Shown here: positions 46,315-57,417 of the stretch, piece by piece
Numbering within the stretch: the first letter of the stretch is position 1
Layout of the letters: each line of letters opens with the position of its first letter
Made by a program: the position numbers and the translations under genes
Notes under the pieces: generated by a model
Told to the model about the DNA's origin: nothing
Database searches by the model: none
What the model saw: only the letters and a program-made list of their open reading frames with translations
Source: Marsupella aquatica
Lineage: Eukaryota > Marchantiophyta
Length of the DNA: 64,000 nucleotides
NCBI GenBank assembly: GCA_973895155.1
Contig: OZ316892.1
Location: 18,848,001-18,912,000 of the forward strand
Reading direction: 5' to 3'

Positions 46315-46611
46315 TCATCCATCACAACAGTGCTCCACAGGAATGAAACCAAGCAAAATTTGGTGACCTCGGCCAATGACAAGGCCAATGTAGTTCACAA
46401 TCCTTGACCGATCAGGATATGGATTGGAATTACAATTAGTCAGCTCTTCTTCTTCTTTGGTTTCTAACTCTGGGGCAAATGAGCATGACCAGGGAATTCT
46501 CTGAGAAATAGAAGTGCACAGGGAAAATGAAATTGGCTCATTGAGTTGCGCAAGACCGCCCATTGCAGCATAAACAAACTCATGAAGTGGCAGAAAGGAT
46601 AGCGTCGCCAC
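46315..46611 (-). CDS. Conserved CACTA ORF A (inner copy, truncated)
   Basis: It matches 52490-52720 of the outer element (GGLAQLNEPISFSLC, RIVNYIGLVIGRGHQILLGF, IPVEHCCDG). Compared with the outer copy, six extra bases (GAATAG) after the GATGGAT codons create an immediate stop. Similarity upstream of the ATG stops at TATGCTGCAATG, so the leaders of the two elements differ. Function unknown. Confidence 0.5.
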   Translation of the reverse strand: MATLSFLPLHEFVYAAMGGLAQLNEPISFSLCTSISQRIPWSCSFAPELETKEEEELTNCNSNPYPDRSRIVNYIGLVIGRGHQILLGFIPVEHCCDG

Positions 46612-49600
46612 AAGCGCAAAATCCCGACAGGTTTAAGCTGCAAAAAACTAACCCATCCAAATGTGATTGCAATGGTGTTGAGGTCGTCTATTCACCACCC
46701 CACTCCACCGTGGGAGCATTGGGCACAAGGCATGTTCGGATCCAGGGAGGAGAAAAATAGTCATGTGAAGCAACAAGTGTGGAGAGACCAATAAGTAAAC
46801 AAAAATAGGGAAGAACAATGCGGTGATCATGAGCAGCAGGAAACAAGGAAGTTGATTTGGGAGGGATTGTAGGGACAGAGCTTTTGGTGGGCTTGGCTGC
46901 GCGTTCATATCGGAAGATAGATGCGAGAGAGTGTGAAGAGGGTGGCAACCAACAAAGGCAGTGGCAAGCAAGCAAGCAATACACGATGATAGCGGCAATC
47001 GGCAATGGCGGTGGGAGGCAGCAATAGGCTAAATGACTATTCAGTACCAATCCGCAGCTCGTCCGATGAGAATGAGTGACATGAGGAAAATGCCAACACA
47101 CTGACCCACTACCAAGAAGAACGAAAACCAATCTCAACCACCCTCTATCATCAATGACAGGACATATATTCAAAAATCCAAGCTGCAATTGACGGAAACA
47201 ATAACATAAACAGAATTCTGAACATAAACTGCTCATGAAGCTTTCGGGATCATATATTCCAAGAGCAAATGTGAACATGCCAATATATGAAAGCTCTGGC
47301 ATATAGGGCATTGCATTCCATAGAGACGTCTGCACCAAAGAGCTTGGAAGCAATTGCCTATCTGCTGGAAGCAGGAAACATATATGTAAATCCCAAGCCC
47401 ATACTACATTGGAGATGATCAGCTCACTCAGACAGACATTGCATTTTGATTAACCAAATGTAGCAGGCTAACAGAGGGACGAAGGATAGGGCCAACACTA
47501 ATGCACAATAGTGAACAACTATGATTAACCAAATGTCAGTAGCAGGCCAGCAGAGGGACGGAGGATAGGGCCAACACTAATGCACAGCTGTGAAAGACTG
47601 ACAAATAGAAAGCAAACGAGAGCTTCAAATATAGAACATCAAACCTTCAGCAGCGGTCAATGGGCTTTGATTTACAGGTCGCCTGGCTTGGTCCCTTGTC
47701 GCAGCTCGCCCAGCTCCACAACACCGTAGACAAGGAGTTGGCTGGTCCAATTTCCACCATGCAGCGTTAGCAAAACTGCAATGCTTGATCTTCGCCCTCC
47801 GCCCTTTGCCCGAACCCCAAAATAGACCTCAAAGTAGAAAGCCAGCAAAGGGTTGAGCAGAAATCCCTAGAAAATCCCGCCTCTAAAGTCCATTGCTCGT
47901 GGTTACAAATGATGGCAACGGAACATTCGGGCAACCCAACAGTTGAACTGACCTCAATCACACCTGCACCTGGTTGGCAGCTCCGCAGACACTAATTGTA
48001 GCTCTAGTTGAAGACATCATTTGAACAGCAAATCAGTCACAGCTCATGAATCCGTTCAGACTAGCATCATGGGTACTACGTCGGAGCACTGCGCAAGAAG
48101 CCAGGAAAAAACTGCAAACATGGGGACCCACAGGCAAGAAATCTGGACCTCCGACACAATCTGGAAATCCTTTCGCAAACAACTGGCCCTCTCCTCAACA
48201 ACTTGCGATGGTAGTAGCTCGCAATGGTAGCAGCTCGCGATAGTAGCTCCCTTCAACAAGCTTGGTAGTGCGATAGGAGCAACAACTTACAGAGAAGACA
48301 ATGACCTCCCCTATGAGACTGATTGAAAGACCTCAATACAATTACTGAAGCAGGGATACAGAACGGGGAGAAGCCTTTCGCAGTTTGGGACGGCGAGAAG
48401 TGTGAACACTTAGGGCATGGCCCACAGGAAGGTCACTCAGTCCGAATGAGCCACAAGCTTATCGCCCAAAACCACGCAAACCTGAAGTTGAAATTAGCAC
48501 TATGAGGTAGCAAGCTACAAAATAGCATTTCCCACATTCTTAATGCATGGCATCGGAGCTCATTCCGCCTAGAAAACCAAAGCCACTACCAAAACTAACT
48601 TGCAAATGGAAGTTTGGACTAACCAGGGTGATTCAGGGCAGTTCAATGTCACTATGGCAGGTGCATTGCTGCTCGTAGCTGCAATGTACCTTAGCGCTCC
48701 CGGTCCCTCCACGACTGCAACTTCCCAAGACCGGTCGGTCCCAGCCAGTCAGTCTTCTCTGAATCTTGGTGCCACGTTGTCTCAATCCGAAGCTGTCAGC
48801 TCTCAGGCAGGAGACAAATCTCCGCTTGCCTTCGCGCCAAAAGCTGTCACTGGCCTCAAGAGCCTCTAAGGCAATGTCCGCAACGCCTCAATGTCTCCAA
48901 CACCTCAATGTCCTTACCATCAAGCGCTTCTCAGGGATGCCTCAATGTCCTTACCACCTCACGACTGTCAAGGTCCCAAACCAGCGCAAACCACTTGCTG
49001 AACTCCTTTGTCCAAACAATTGTAAGGGGCATGCAGGTAGAACTGTCAAAAGCGCTCGCAGGAGTGGATGGCAACAATTGACTACAATCGCCTCCCAGCT
49101 TCCCTCGCAAAATGTTAACCCTAAACCCTACTCGTATGCTCCACTCATAGAAGCAAAGCACAATGTTCTGTCGCACAATGGGGCCCGAACACAGGGGCGC
49201 AAGTACTCGATAGTTCCCTTCACAAAAACCCAATAATCACCTGATGACCAAAGCACACTCACCCTAACCCAATACTTAGTGCAAGCAGTCATGTAAGCTC
49301 GTTTCCGTTGAGGTGACCCGTTGAGCATAATAAGTACGTTTGTGCCAGAGTGTTAGGCAACACACAAAACTAAAGAGGGTTAAGGATAACTTTAAATAAA
49401 TCCCTTTGGTGACAAAGTCATGGCCACTTAATTAGTTGTGGGCCCCCCTAACCCTCCCCCCCCCCTTGTGGAATTAATCTTGGATCAAAAGGCACCATCA
49501 TTTACACTCAAATCAATCAAGTTGTGGACTGTTCATTGTGTCAATTAGTGCCCATGACCCTGTCAAAACAACACTAGTTGGCAATGCGGAATATATCATG

Positions 49601-50106
49601 GTGTGGGAGTTGTACCTAGCTAGGGTTATAGTGATGCATTAGTTCCGATTCCGGTTAGAAACCACCCTAAGCCCTCTAGTACAATTGTACCCTAAGTTAT
49701 GAAAAGTACCCGTTACATGGATATTTACGATGCAATGTTAGTTAAGGTTGGTGATATATAGAAGGCATGTCCTTAAGCACTTAGACCCAAAAGTAGCATG
49801 TCGCCCGGTCCTTCTTAAGTATACTCTTATCATGAACCCTTGTAAGACTTTGTATTAAACTAGTCTTTGTGTGGACCTTTAGAGTGATTCCAAGAACAAA
49901 ACCCATGATGTCCTAGAGTGTTCACCCTTCACAAAGTAGCAAGGTTACTTTTCATAGTCTTTAACTAAACCGGAAAACACTCAAAGTCTTTTATAGTCTT
50001 TAACAAAACCTTGGCAATGGGTGCAAGTCATTTAAAGTATGGAAGAAGGACTTAGTGGGCTTAGTCCTATAAGGTATGGTCTAAATTACCCCGGTTTCTA
50101 CTAGTG
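46612..50106 (-). other. 5' leader of the inner CACTA
   Basis: A frame of 221 codons (46688-47353) and other shorter ones show no recognised domain. A partial direct repeat, ATGATTAACCAAATG / AGGATAGGGCCAACACTAAT, occurs at 47448-47510 and 47520-47585. The terminal 200 bp (49905-50106) match the left copy at 9690-9890. Confidence 0.5.
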
Positions 50107-50109
50107 CTT

Positions 50110-52489
50110 CTTTCATCCCTTTTCTAGCAACTTTAGTTCCACATTGTTTTGTTGGGTTGTCTGTTGAATACTTTCATTGCCTCTACAGGCTGAAGGTTAC
50201 TATAGGCCCTGGCTTGTGCACCCACTCCTTACACTCATGCCCAAAAACCAAACAACAAGTAGCAGAGCTCAAGCAGATCCGCTCCGCTCTGTTCTCAGCT
50301 GGCTGCGTAGTAGCTACATCTCCTCTGGTCCATCCTATTTTGAGCAATGTCATACCTCCATAGCATACAGCTTGCCTGATTGAATGGTACATTAGGTTCA
50401 GCACATTCTCCCTATGGCTGAAGAGTTATGGAAAACCCCAACACAATGAAATTCGTTATGATTTGTCTTGGCAGTCGAAGCTGCTGAAATTGCCGATTCT
50501 GATTGGATTCAGTAGGAATTCAGAATTTGTTGAGTTTGTTTGTCGCTGGATATGAGTTATTCAAGACTCCATGATTTGAGAGAAGCCATTTAGCATCCCT
50601 TGTAGATCCTGGTACCATCTGACATTGTGAGGGCTCGAAAGCCTCAAGTGACCGGGCCATCGTTGTATGCAAATTTTTGTTGTTGTATTCATGTATATCC
50701 CTGCTTGGATGAGGCGTGGTGTTGCTTGTAATCATGTATTTCTTCACACTAGAAAAGCAGTCTGTCATATGAGGTTGTCGGGATTGTCTTCCGGTCAGTC
50801 ATCTTACGTCTTTGTGTTGTTTTGTGTTTCAGTGAAGGGCACTAGCAAGTAGCAAGAGCAGCGAGCTGGTGATTTGCACCTTAGGCTTGGGCTACGGAGA
50901 GAGTTGCTGCAGCACCACGATAGAGAACGAAAGCACGGGTAACATTACCACTATAGTTGTTGAAGAAAATACCTTTACCTGCTGCCATTTAAGCCGAGTG
51001 CACCGCCTTAAGTTTAAAGATCCCGTTGTTGGTAAGACATCATGGCTACATTGCTTTTCGATGTTGTCCTCTGTCCTTTTGTGGGATTCAGCCTGAGCTA
51101 GCTGAATCCAATCCAGGAGTTGTTGCGCTAAGGTGAGACTTTGAGTTTAGGGTTGCTTCAGTGTCCGAGTAGGTTTTCTCTTTGCGTCGGCAGCTAGAAG
51201 GTAAGCTCGGGGGCTTTACAAAGGGTTAGTGTTGTGGACTTTCCCTCCTGGACGTTGTGTGTCTTCATTTGCAACTTGTTTGTGGACCTGTGATCCTGAG
51301 ACTGTCAAAATTGTTGTGGCCGCACTAACAACTTGATGACGCGTTTTGTGGATTGCACCGTTAGTAATCGCGAGTACAGCTCTCCAACAATTGCACTTAC
51401 CATTTTTGACCACCTTGCATGATGTCCATCCGTGCGCTGGACCCCAAGAAGTAGATTTCGGTAGATTTTGTCTCTGCCCCCGGTCCTCATTTTGTGCAAT
51501 GTCCGCCTGGCACTTGGTTCTTGATCCCTACATTATCGTCTGCCGCTCGGCTGCTTGCGGAAGGGATCAAACAGATTGGAGGTGCTTGGTCTTTTCATTT
51601 TGAGTGTCAGAGTTTAGGAGGACAGCTTGCACCATCGCCGACAAGAATGACCTGCTTGCAAAACAAGAGGGACGAGCGTGAGCTGCTTGCAGAATAGGAG
51701 ATTGACCGTGAGCACGAGCTGCTTGAAAAATAGGAGACTGAGGGCAACCTGCTTCTTTGTTGCTACTCTGGTTGCGCTGCTACATTGGTTGTTGATCTTC
51801 ACCCACCCACTTGCCTACTCAATTGACAGAGTACAGCTTTGTCTCTGCGTCTGTTACTGCTGTCTTTGTCCCTCCCCTTGAAATTGTGGGCCTTAAAAGG
51901 TCAGTAAGTTGGCTTATGTAGTTTTTATGTCCCTCCGCTATGTCAATGCGTGTTTCATTGCATCAGGGCATCAGTCGCTGTTTGCCTATAACCGGACTGT
52001 TCATTCTCTGTCCACTCATTTGATGTAATTCTTCCCATTGCCGCCCAATGCTATGGCGCCCATGCTACAATTTGTGGTTTTTGTCTAAGCACAAATCCTC
52101 TCTGTGCCTGGTCTCTGTGTCCCGTCATTTGGATTGATTGTGTAGACGTTTCCTCTTCTCCCAGTCCTTGTCATCCACCAGCCAAAGCACATTGGATTGT
52201 TTTCAAAGGAGGGCTGTGTAGTTTGGAGGGTTTGATCTATGCAGCGGATTTGAGCAGATTGGCGGTTGTTAGTTTCTTCTTGTAAAACCTGTCTGTCTTT
52301 TCTGCTTTTGGCCATGCTCCTTCACTTCTTGCTGCAAGCTCAATGTGCTTCAGCTATGGCAATATTCACTTACCCTATCCCAACGGCACTGCTGTGAGCT
52401 GTAGGACAGCCAACAGAAGCAGATTGTATCGATTGCATGTAAGTTAGGGTATTTTATGTATTGCGGAACAACTGTCCAAGTATGCTGCA
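50110..52489 (+). other. Leader of the outer CACTA, second part
   Basis: Continues the outer element after the nested insertion. No coding domain was recognised. 51650-51740 has a local repetition of GAGCTGCTTG(C/A)A(G/A)AATAGGAGA. Similarity to the inner element resumes only at TATGCTGCAATGG just before 52490. Confidence 0.5.
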
Positions 52490-52876
52490 ATGGCCGGTCT
52501 TGCGCAGCTGAATGAGCCAATTTCATTTTCCCTGTGCACTTCTATTTCTCAGAGAATTCCCTGGTCATGCTCATTTCCCCCAGAGTTAGAAAACAAAGAA
52601 GAAGAGCTGACTAATTGTAATTCCAATCCATATCCTGATCGGTCAAGGATTGTTCACTACATTGGCCTTGTCATTGGCCGAGGTCACCAAATTTTGCTTG
52701 GTTTCATTCCTGTGGAGCACTGCTGTGATGGATTTGTCGTAGCATTCTGCAAACTCTCACGGTTTGCTTATGGCCATTATTTGCAATTTGCTGCTACTAA
52801 TATGTCTTCTTCTGAGCAGCATACACCAGAAGTAAGCAATAGTGGAGGTTTAACTGCACATCAACACATCTATTGA
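52490..52876 (+). CDS. Conserved CACTA ORF A (outer copy)
   Basis: 128 codons from ATG: AGLAQLNEPISFSLC, SQRIPWSCSF, an acidic LENKEEEL stretch and a hydrophobic IVHYIGLVIGRGHQILLGF followed by IPVEHCCDGFVVAFCK. It is preserved nearly codon for codon in the inner copy up to residue ~75, which suggests coding constraint within the family. Shortly after the ATG the two elements become alike, so this marks the start of the shared coding block. Function not recognised. It may be the first exon of a gene continuing into ORF B. Confidence 0.55.
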   Translation: MAGLAQLNEPISFSLCTSISQRIPWSCSFPPELENKEEELTNCNSNPYPDRSRIVHYIGLVIGRGHQILLGFIPVEHCCDGFVVAFCKLSRFAYGHYLQFAATNMSSSEQHTPEVSNSGGLTAHQHIY

Positions 52877-53021
52877 ACTACCTCTCTGCTGCTCACTGGA
52901 GGGTGAGACTTTCACTCTTTCTGGATATTGTAGTTTGTAAGCAAGTTGATTAGGAGTGTTTCATGCTATGTTTACACTGTGACCCCTAGCTGGAACCAAT
53001 GGAATGACACAGTGAGTGGGA

Positions 53022-53589
53022 ACTGATAATTTAAGGTTGGTTGCTGTTGGTGAGGCAAGTACAGCTCCTGCTCACCTTGCTGATCGAAGGTGCTTATCAG
53101 AGGACGTGAACACACGACATCTCCACAAAAGCAACACTTATGGTGAGGACCCGCAACGCTGAACATGTGCAGCTTGCACGCAAGGCAGAGATGTTGCGCC
53201 TTGAGTATGTCAGACTTGGGATCCTTCCAGCCCAGTCTGCATGGTACTTTGAGTACCCAGTTGTTGCCAGGAACAACTACAGCCGGCCTGTACCTGCTTC
53301 TCCACCCTTCCCAACATCCTTGGTATTTCTGTCTCTAGTACATGACCCGCCACAAATTAGGGCCCAAGGGTGTGTGCACAGTTGCCAATATGACTATCCT
53401 GCCTGTAGGGCTTCTGGCCTAGAGTTGGATGACCGTTCTCTTGGATGTCGGTTTTTTCACAGAGCACAATGTATCATCTGGAACCACTCGCCATCCTGTA
53501 GTGTGCCTGGCGATGTCACTTGTCCTGCCCTCCCAGACCCCACCACCGGTCACTTTGGTGTCTACACATGTTTGGATCACACGCTCTAG
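53022..53589 (+). pseudogene. Conserved CACTA ORF B (outer copy, one-base frameshift)
   Basis: The reading frame from about 53022 (GTDNLRLVAVGEASTAPAHL) is shifted by an extra base near 53122 (CGACATCTCC here, CGACACTCC in the inner copy), after which 53140-53589 reads on to the same TAG stop as the inner copy. The second half has nine cysteines and several histidines (CVHSCQYDYPACRASG, CRFFHRAQC). No family is known to me. If translation starts at the ATG at 53140, a 149-residue product remains. Confidence 0.5.
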
Positions 53590-54258
53590 AGGACCACTTG
53601 TCACACCGCATGCACAAACCAGAGACCATTGACCTATAACTTAACACTTTGACTTGAACAGAGAGGATATTTACTTAAGATTTTGAATTATGACCAATTT
53701 TGGGTCCAGGGTTTAGGGTCAACAGTACATAACTTATCCTATTATGGCTGCACTAAGTACAATATCCTAATTTAAGAGGCTAGCAAGCTCACTTAAAAGT
53801 CTCCTTTCAAAGACTGGAATTAATGGGCCATGTGATAACCTGGAAAAAGTGCTTTCTGCCTAACTTATTTGTCTCATTCACTATCATAGCCTATTTAGGA
53901 TGTATAAATTACAACCCTCATCACAGTGCTTGATACCAATCCTGTTCAAAAAATGCATGTTTTACATGTCACGACTGTTATATGTGATTCAAATGCATTA
54001 AATCTTGTTGCAGATCTCCTTTGGTGAATCATAGCCACAAAATTGAGGTGTAGGTGGAGCTATTGTACGAGGGGATCAGTTTTTAGTGTGGGCTCAACAA
54101 ACCAAAAAGTATGTCTACTCTGCACATGTGTGTGAACATTTCATTGCAGTAGCAATTGCCACTCTAGTCTATATGCTACATTGTACTTTTTGTACACTGC
54201 ACTAAATTGTATTGTCTGTGCACTCTGCTAAATTGTACTATCTGTCTCATGCGTAGGC
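53590..54258. other. Spacer between ORF B and the PHD gene
   Basis: Non-coding sequence, present almost unchanged in the inner copy at 44790-45450. It has repeated AAATTGTACTAT/AAATTGTATTGT blocks at 54205-54245 right before the ATG, which may be promoter or 5' UTR sequence. Confidence 0.45.
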
Positions 54259-54939
54259 ATGGCACGCCCTAAAATCCGAGCCAAGAAGCGGGGGACAGAG
54301 GTGAGCAACACAGGTGTAGTTGGGCCAGATGGTAGTAACTTCTCCGCAAGTCAGATTTTCCAGAAGGCAGCTCATTGTTGTGCCATTTGTGACGATGGTG
54401 GTGGCTTAGCCATATGTGAGGGCCCTTGCATGAGGCATTTCCACCTCAACCCGGAGTCTGACCTTGCTGCAGAAAACAACTGTCCAGGGGTGGGCCTCCC
54501 GTCAGCACACCAGGGAGGCTGGATGTGCACTGATTGTTTGGAGAAGCAGGCTAAGTGTGCACAGTGTGGGAAGTTGGGGTCTTATGAGGGCTCTGTTGAT
54601 GCTCCACCACTTGTTAGGAAATGCCCTGACAGATATTGTGTGAGGTTCTTTTGTTTTTCATGTTTGCCCGATCTTGCCACAGCTTGCCCACTTCATAAGT
54701 GCAAGGCATGTGGTCAGCACGATGAAGATTTCTGGGTGGACATAGTCCACTGTGTTAGGTGTCCCACCATGTGGCACTTTCATTGTTTGAAGGAGCGTCA
54801 AGCAGAAGGCTATGCTTGTGACAGACACATCTATGATCACTCTGCACATGGTGTTGATCGATGGATCTTCTATTGTCATCGCCATGCCATAGATCCTACT
54901 TTGCACACTCCCATGAGAGATCACATTTCTTGGCTTTGA
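54259..54939 (+). CDS. EDM2-like PHD-finger protein carried by the outer CACTA
   Basis: 226 codons. A basic start (MARPKIRAKKRG) is followed at residues ~35-95 by a PHD finger, HCCAICDDGGGLAICEGPCM...FHL...GGWMCTDC. Then come a second Cys-rich module, CAQCGKLGSYEGS...KCPDRYCVRFFCFSCL, and a third, CPLHKCKACGQHDE...VHCVRCPTMWHFHCL. The series and the ICDDGG, CxxCGKLGS phrases closely resemble the PHD/PHD-like tandem of plant EDM2, a heterochromatin factor that affects H3K9me2 and transposon-containing genes. Such modules bind histone H3 tails. The helicase-like and methyltransferase-like parts of EDM2 are absent, so it is a stand-alone reader. It is preceded and followed by other cargo genes in the same direction, and its first exon is also kept in the inner copy. 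Function inferred. Confidence 0.75.
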   Translation: MARPKIRAKKRGTEVSNTGVVGPDGSNFSASQIFQKAAHCCAICDDGGGLAICEGPCMRHFHLNPESDLAAENNCPGVGLPSAHQGGWMCTDCLEKQAKCAQCGKLGSYEGSVDAPPLVRKCPDRYCVRFFCFSCLPDLATACPLHKCKACGQHDEDFWVDIVHCVRCPTMWHFHCLKERQAEGYACDRHIYDHSAHGVDRWIFYCHRHAIDPTLHTPMRDHISWL

Positions 54940-55532
54940 ACCTGAATAATGTACATGCATAGTGCACCTGATGTGGATACCTTGGAGATTGCAGACATTC
55001 CAATTTTGAGAAGAAGGACCTCTGTAGGAGAGGATGCTTAGGCAACAAGTACCCTAAGTTCATTACTTGTTCCTGGGTACATGCCTTCAAAAACTCCCCT
55101 TAAGCCTTCTAGGAACTTTTTTAACTCTGCAATCATTTTGATCACGACTTACATGACACTGCTTAAATTAAATCAGGACTTCTCATTATGAGCATATAAG
55201 TTACAAGGCTATTTAATTTGCGAGAATTCCCTTAAAGTGTACCAACATTTTGTATTCTCATTGAATGTCTGCCCATTTACAACATCTGTATGTGGCATCA
55301 CAAAACAACTTGTCACCTTCAATATTGTGAAGGCACATATTCAAACTATGAGGTGCATGCTTGCAGGTGTCTAGTACGTTTGTCCCAATATTTCTCCCGT
55401 TTGGAATTGGAGCAGAGACTCGCCAGACGATTGGACTGGACCAAGTTATAAACGCAGCAGTTTAAGGGCCCTCCGATTATCAGGTGAACGCATTATCTTC
55501 CGGTCTGCAGTGATTAGGTGGCCCGTGTGTAC
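54940..55532. other. Spacer between the PHD and BRCT genes
   Basis: AT-rich with no supported gene. A splice acceptor-like CTGCAG lies at 55505-55510, so an upstream non-coding exon of the BRCT gene is possible. Confidence 0.4.
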
Positions 55533-56381
55533 ATGGCCTCTAGGAAACGTACAAAGGTTGACCACCCGCCTCTGTTGGCTGGAATCAAAGCCATTTTGAT
55601 TCCTGGCCACTATGGGTTCACCCAAGTGAGTTGGCCAATCGTACAAAAACGATTCTCAAAGTTCCATGGGACTGAAGTCAAGGACATCACTCCACAGACT
55701 ACACATGTTGTTGCGGGGACATGGCTGGATGTGATGAACAAGTGGTCATGGTCCTTCATTGATTCTGCCATTACCAACCAAGGTCTAAAAGTAGTTGAAG
55801 TCTCTTGGCTGACCGATTCTGTTAAACATAGGTGTGTACAGAGTACTGAGCAATATGAGTTGTGGGAGAGTGAGGAGGCCACTGCAGAGGCTTTGGCTGA
55901 AAAGGAAGCCTATGAAGCAGCGGCAGAGAAACCCAACTTTGCTTCTGTCCAATATGGACCTGTTGTCAACATAGGACACCATCCTATGCGTGCAGATGCT
56001 ATATTGAATGAGCATGGCAAGGAGAGAAATACCATTATGAAGGGGTTCAGTGTGGTATTTGCAGAAGAAGGAATTGGGGAGACTAAGTGCAGATTGTACA
56101 AGTCTATAGTTGTTGAGCTAGGTGGGACAGTGGAGGAGAGTCTAACAGAAACCTCCACTCATGTTGTAGGTTTGTCATACATGAAAATATGCAGAAAATT
56201 CTTTAAGACAACAGTGCGTGATTTTGTCATGAACAACAATCTTTGGGTGCTTTCCCCTGATTGGCTTCTGGAATCAGCAGCTAGAGGGAAGCGACAGAAT
56301 GCTTGGGACTTTGATATTTTTGAGGCCTGGCCCTCCAAGATTCAGCGGAGATGTATGCTTAGCAAAGGTGGGAGAGAGTGA
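55533..56381 (+). CDS. Two-BRCT-domain protein carried by the outer CACTA
   Basis: About 283 residues from the ATG at 55533 (the frame is open a little further upstream). BRCT 1, residues ~11-105: ILIPGHYGFTQ, GTEVKDITPQTTHVVAGTW and LKVVEVSWLTDSVKH. After an Ala/Glu-rich linker, BRCT 2, residues ~165-262: GFSVVFAEEG, LYKSIVVELGGTVEESLTET-STHVVG and LWVLSPDWLLESAARGKR. The Gly-Gly/Thr-His-Val-Val and Trp-Leu signatures are standard. Paired BRCT domains bind phosphorylated partners or DNA ends in DNA damage responses. In a transposon this could help recruit repair proteins to excision or insertion sites, which is inference. The frame is uninterrupted. The gene is absent from the two shorter CACTA copies. 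Confidence 0.8.
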   Translation: MASRKRTKVDHPPLLAGIKAILIPGHYGFTQVSWPIVQKRFSKFHGTEVKDITPQTTHVVAGTWLDVMNKWSWSFIDSAITNQGLKVVEVSWLTDSVKHRCVQSTEQYELWESEEATAEALAEKEAYEAAAEKPNFASVQYGPVVNIGHHPMRADAILNEHGKERNTIMKGFSVVFAEEGIGETKCRLYKSIVVELGGTVEESLTETSTHVVGLSYMKICRKFFKTTVRDFVMNNNLWVLSPDWLLESAARGKRQNAWDFDIFEAWPSKIQRRCMLSKGGRE

Positions 56382-56557
56382 GGAGTAGGAGTCCCTCATA
56401 TTTTTGTATAAATCACAATTTTGTAATAAATGTGATCCTTGAACTAACTCATCTTGTCATGGTTGGTCGTAGTTGAAGTGATTGTTGTTTCCTGCTGCAT
56501 GGGGTGTGACTGTGAATCTACTTGCTGGGCTCTGTTTGGCTGAAGACTTTGGTGGGT

Positions 56558-57091
56558 ATGCTGCCTCTTCCAGACCGTCAGGCCCTATGTAGGGTCCTCC
56601 TACGGGTTGCATCGTGCATGGCTACTGCTTGGGCTTACTTGTGTGGATTGGTAACCAGACAGAGTGTAGCTCCATCCGAGATAATGCCTGCAGACCTTGG
56701 ATGTGTTGTGAATGCTGTGGTGAATGAGGATGCACAGTCGGAAGAGGACATTTACTTTTCAGCAGATGAGTTAGACAAGCACGATGCTGTAGGTGGTTCC
56801 TTGTTGCCTGATTTGGCAGATGATATAGTTCTTACACATGTCTGGCCGAGGGTTCTTGTGGTGTCTGGCGCACAAGATATCTGCAAATATAGACTAATTA
56901 GTACCCAGTGGAGGGACTTGGTAGCAACATGTGCACCATGGAGGGCACTGCTGCCACTGCTTGTAGGCACGGATCGAAGACCACCATGGCATGAGCAGGG
57001 TTTAGACCTTGATGACTTAATGTACATGCCTGAGTACCTCAGGGCTGAGTGGCATCGACAACAGGATTGGTATCCGTATTTGATGTGGTAG
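56558..57091 (+). CDS. F-box-like protein carried by the outer CACTA
   Basis: About 177 residues from the ATG at 56558; the frame is open from 56522. The middle carries LLPDLADDIVLTHVWPRVLV, then ICKYRLISTQWRDLVATCAPWRAL (residues ~100-150). This is an F-box pattern (LPxDI/V...L..L...R.VS..WR.L......W). F-box proteins dock on SKP1 and bring substrates to SCF ubiquitin ligases. There is no recognisable substrate-binding repeat; the C-terminus is short and acidic/aromatic (LDLDDLMYMPEYL, QQDWYPYLMW). It could be a host-derived capture or a family-specific accessory gene. It is not found in the shorter copies. Confidence 0.6.
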   Translation: MLPLPDRQALCRVLLRVASCMATAWAYLCGLVTRQSVAPSEIMPADLGCVVNAVVNEDAQSEEDIYFSADELDKHDAVGGSLLPDLADDIVLTHVWPRVLVVSGAQDICKYRLISTQWRDLVATCAPWRALLPLLVGTDRRPPWHEQGLDLDDLMYMPEYLRAEWHRQQDWYPYLMW

Positions 57092-57417
57092 TAAGATGAG
57101 GACATCTCACACCGGTCTCGCACCTGGCACCTGTGTCTATGACTATACATGATTGGACTCTGATATGGTCATGGATGTACGTGCAGAGGCAGTACATGTG
57201 AGGACAGCGGAGGAGTTGACACCCTCAAACATTTAGGAATTTTGTCTCATTCACTTGAGAATAGGTACATGACTCAGGCACCTATATTTTTTGTTTTTTT
57301 GTTTTTTTGGAACGTTACGTATTTTGGCAAGTACAGTCGGGGGTGAAATCCTTAACAGGAAGTGTATTTTTCACTTGCATAATAAAATGACAGGGTGCTG
57401 AGTGCGTGTGTATAGTG
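57092..57417. other. Spacer upstream of the transposase gene
   Basis: Contains a T-rich tract (57284-57310) and no coding region. It is presumed to hold the 3' end of the F-box gene and the transposase promoter or an intron. Confidence 0.4.

Larger units (their letters stand above)
43333..50106 (-). mobile_element. Inner, non-autonomous CACTA element nested in the outer one
   Basis: Termini: CACTAGTAGAAACTGGGG at 43333, and the complement of CACTAGTAGAAACCGGGG ending at 50106. The 3-bp target duplication CTT (43330-43332 and 50107-50109) is exactly what CACTA elements make. Coding orientation is minus, so 50106 is the 5' end. It keeps ORF A, ORF B and the first part of the PHD gene, then jumps directly to the DUF8039-like final exon. 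BRCT, F-box, Tnp2 and the TNPA-like exons are gone. Length is 6774 bp. Confidence 0.92.

Noticed and set aside
46688-47353. 221-codon minus-strand ORF as a membrane protein gene
   Set aside because: It is Cys/Leu/Ser-rich and hydrophobic without regular transmembrane spacing, lies in the variable leader and is not conserved in the outer element.
41607-50106. A single CACTA element from 41607 to 50106
   Set aside because: The flanking triplets GAC and CTT do not match, whereas 43333-50106 has matching CTT and the outer leader continues at 50110.
52490-52876. ORF A as a BAH domain
   Set aside because: The hydrophobic segment superficially suggests a chromatin domain, but none of the BAH landmarks are present.
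56558-57091. F-box gene and the SKP1-like gene at 12606 as one designed SCF system
   Set aside because: They are 44 kb apart, only the F-box gene is inside the transposon, and the SKP1 copy looks broken.
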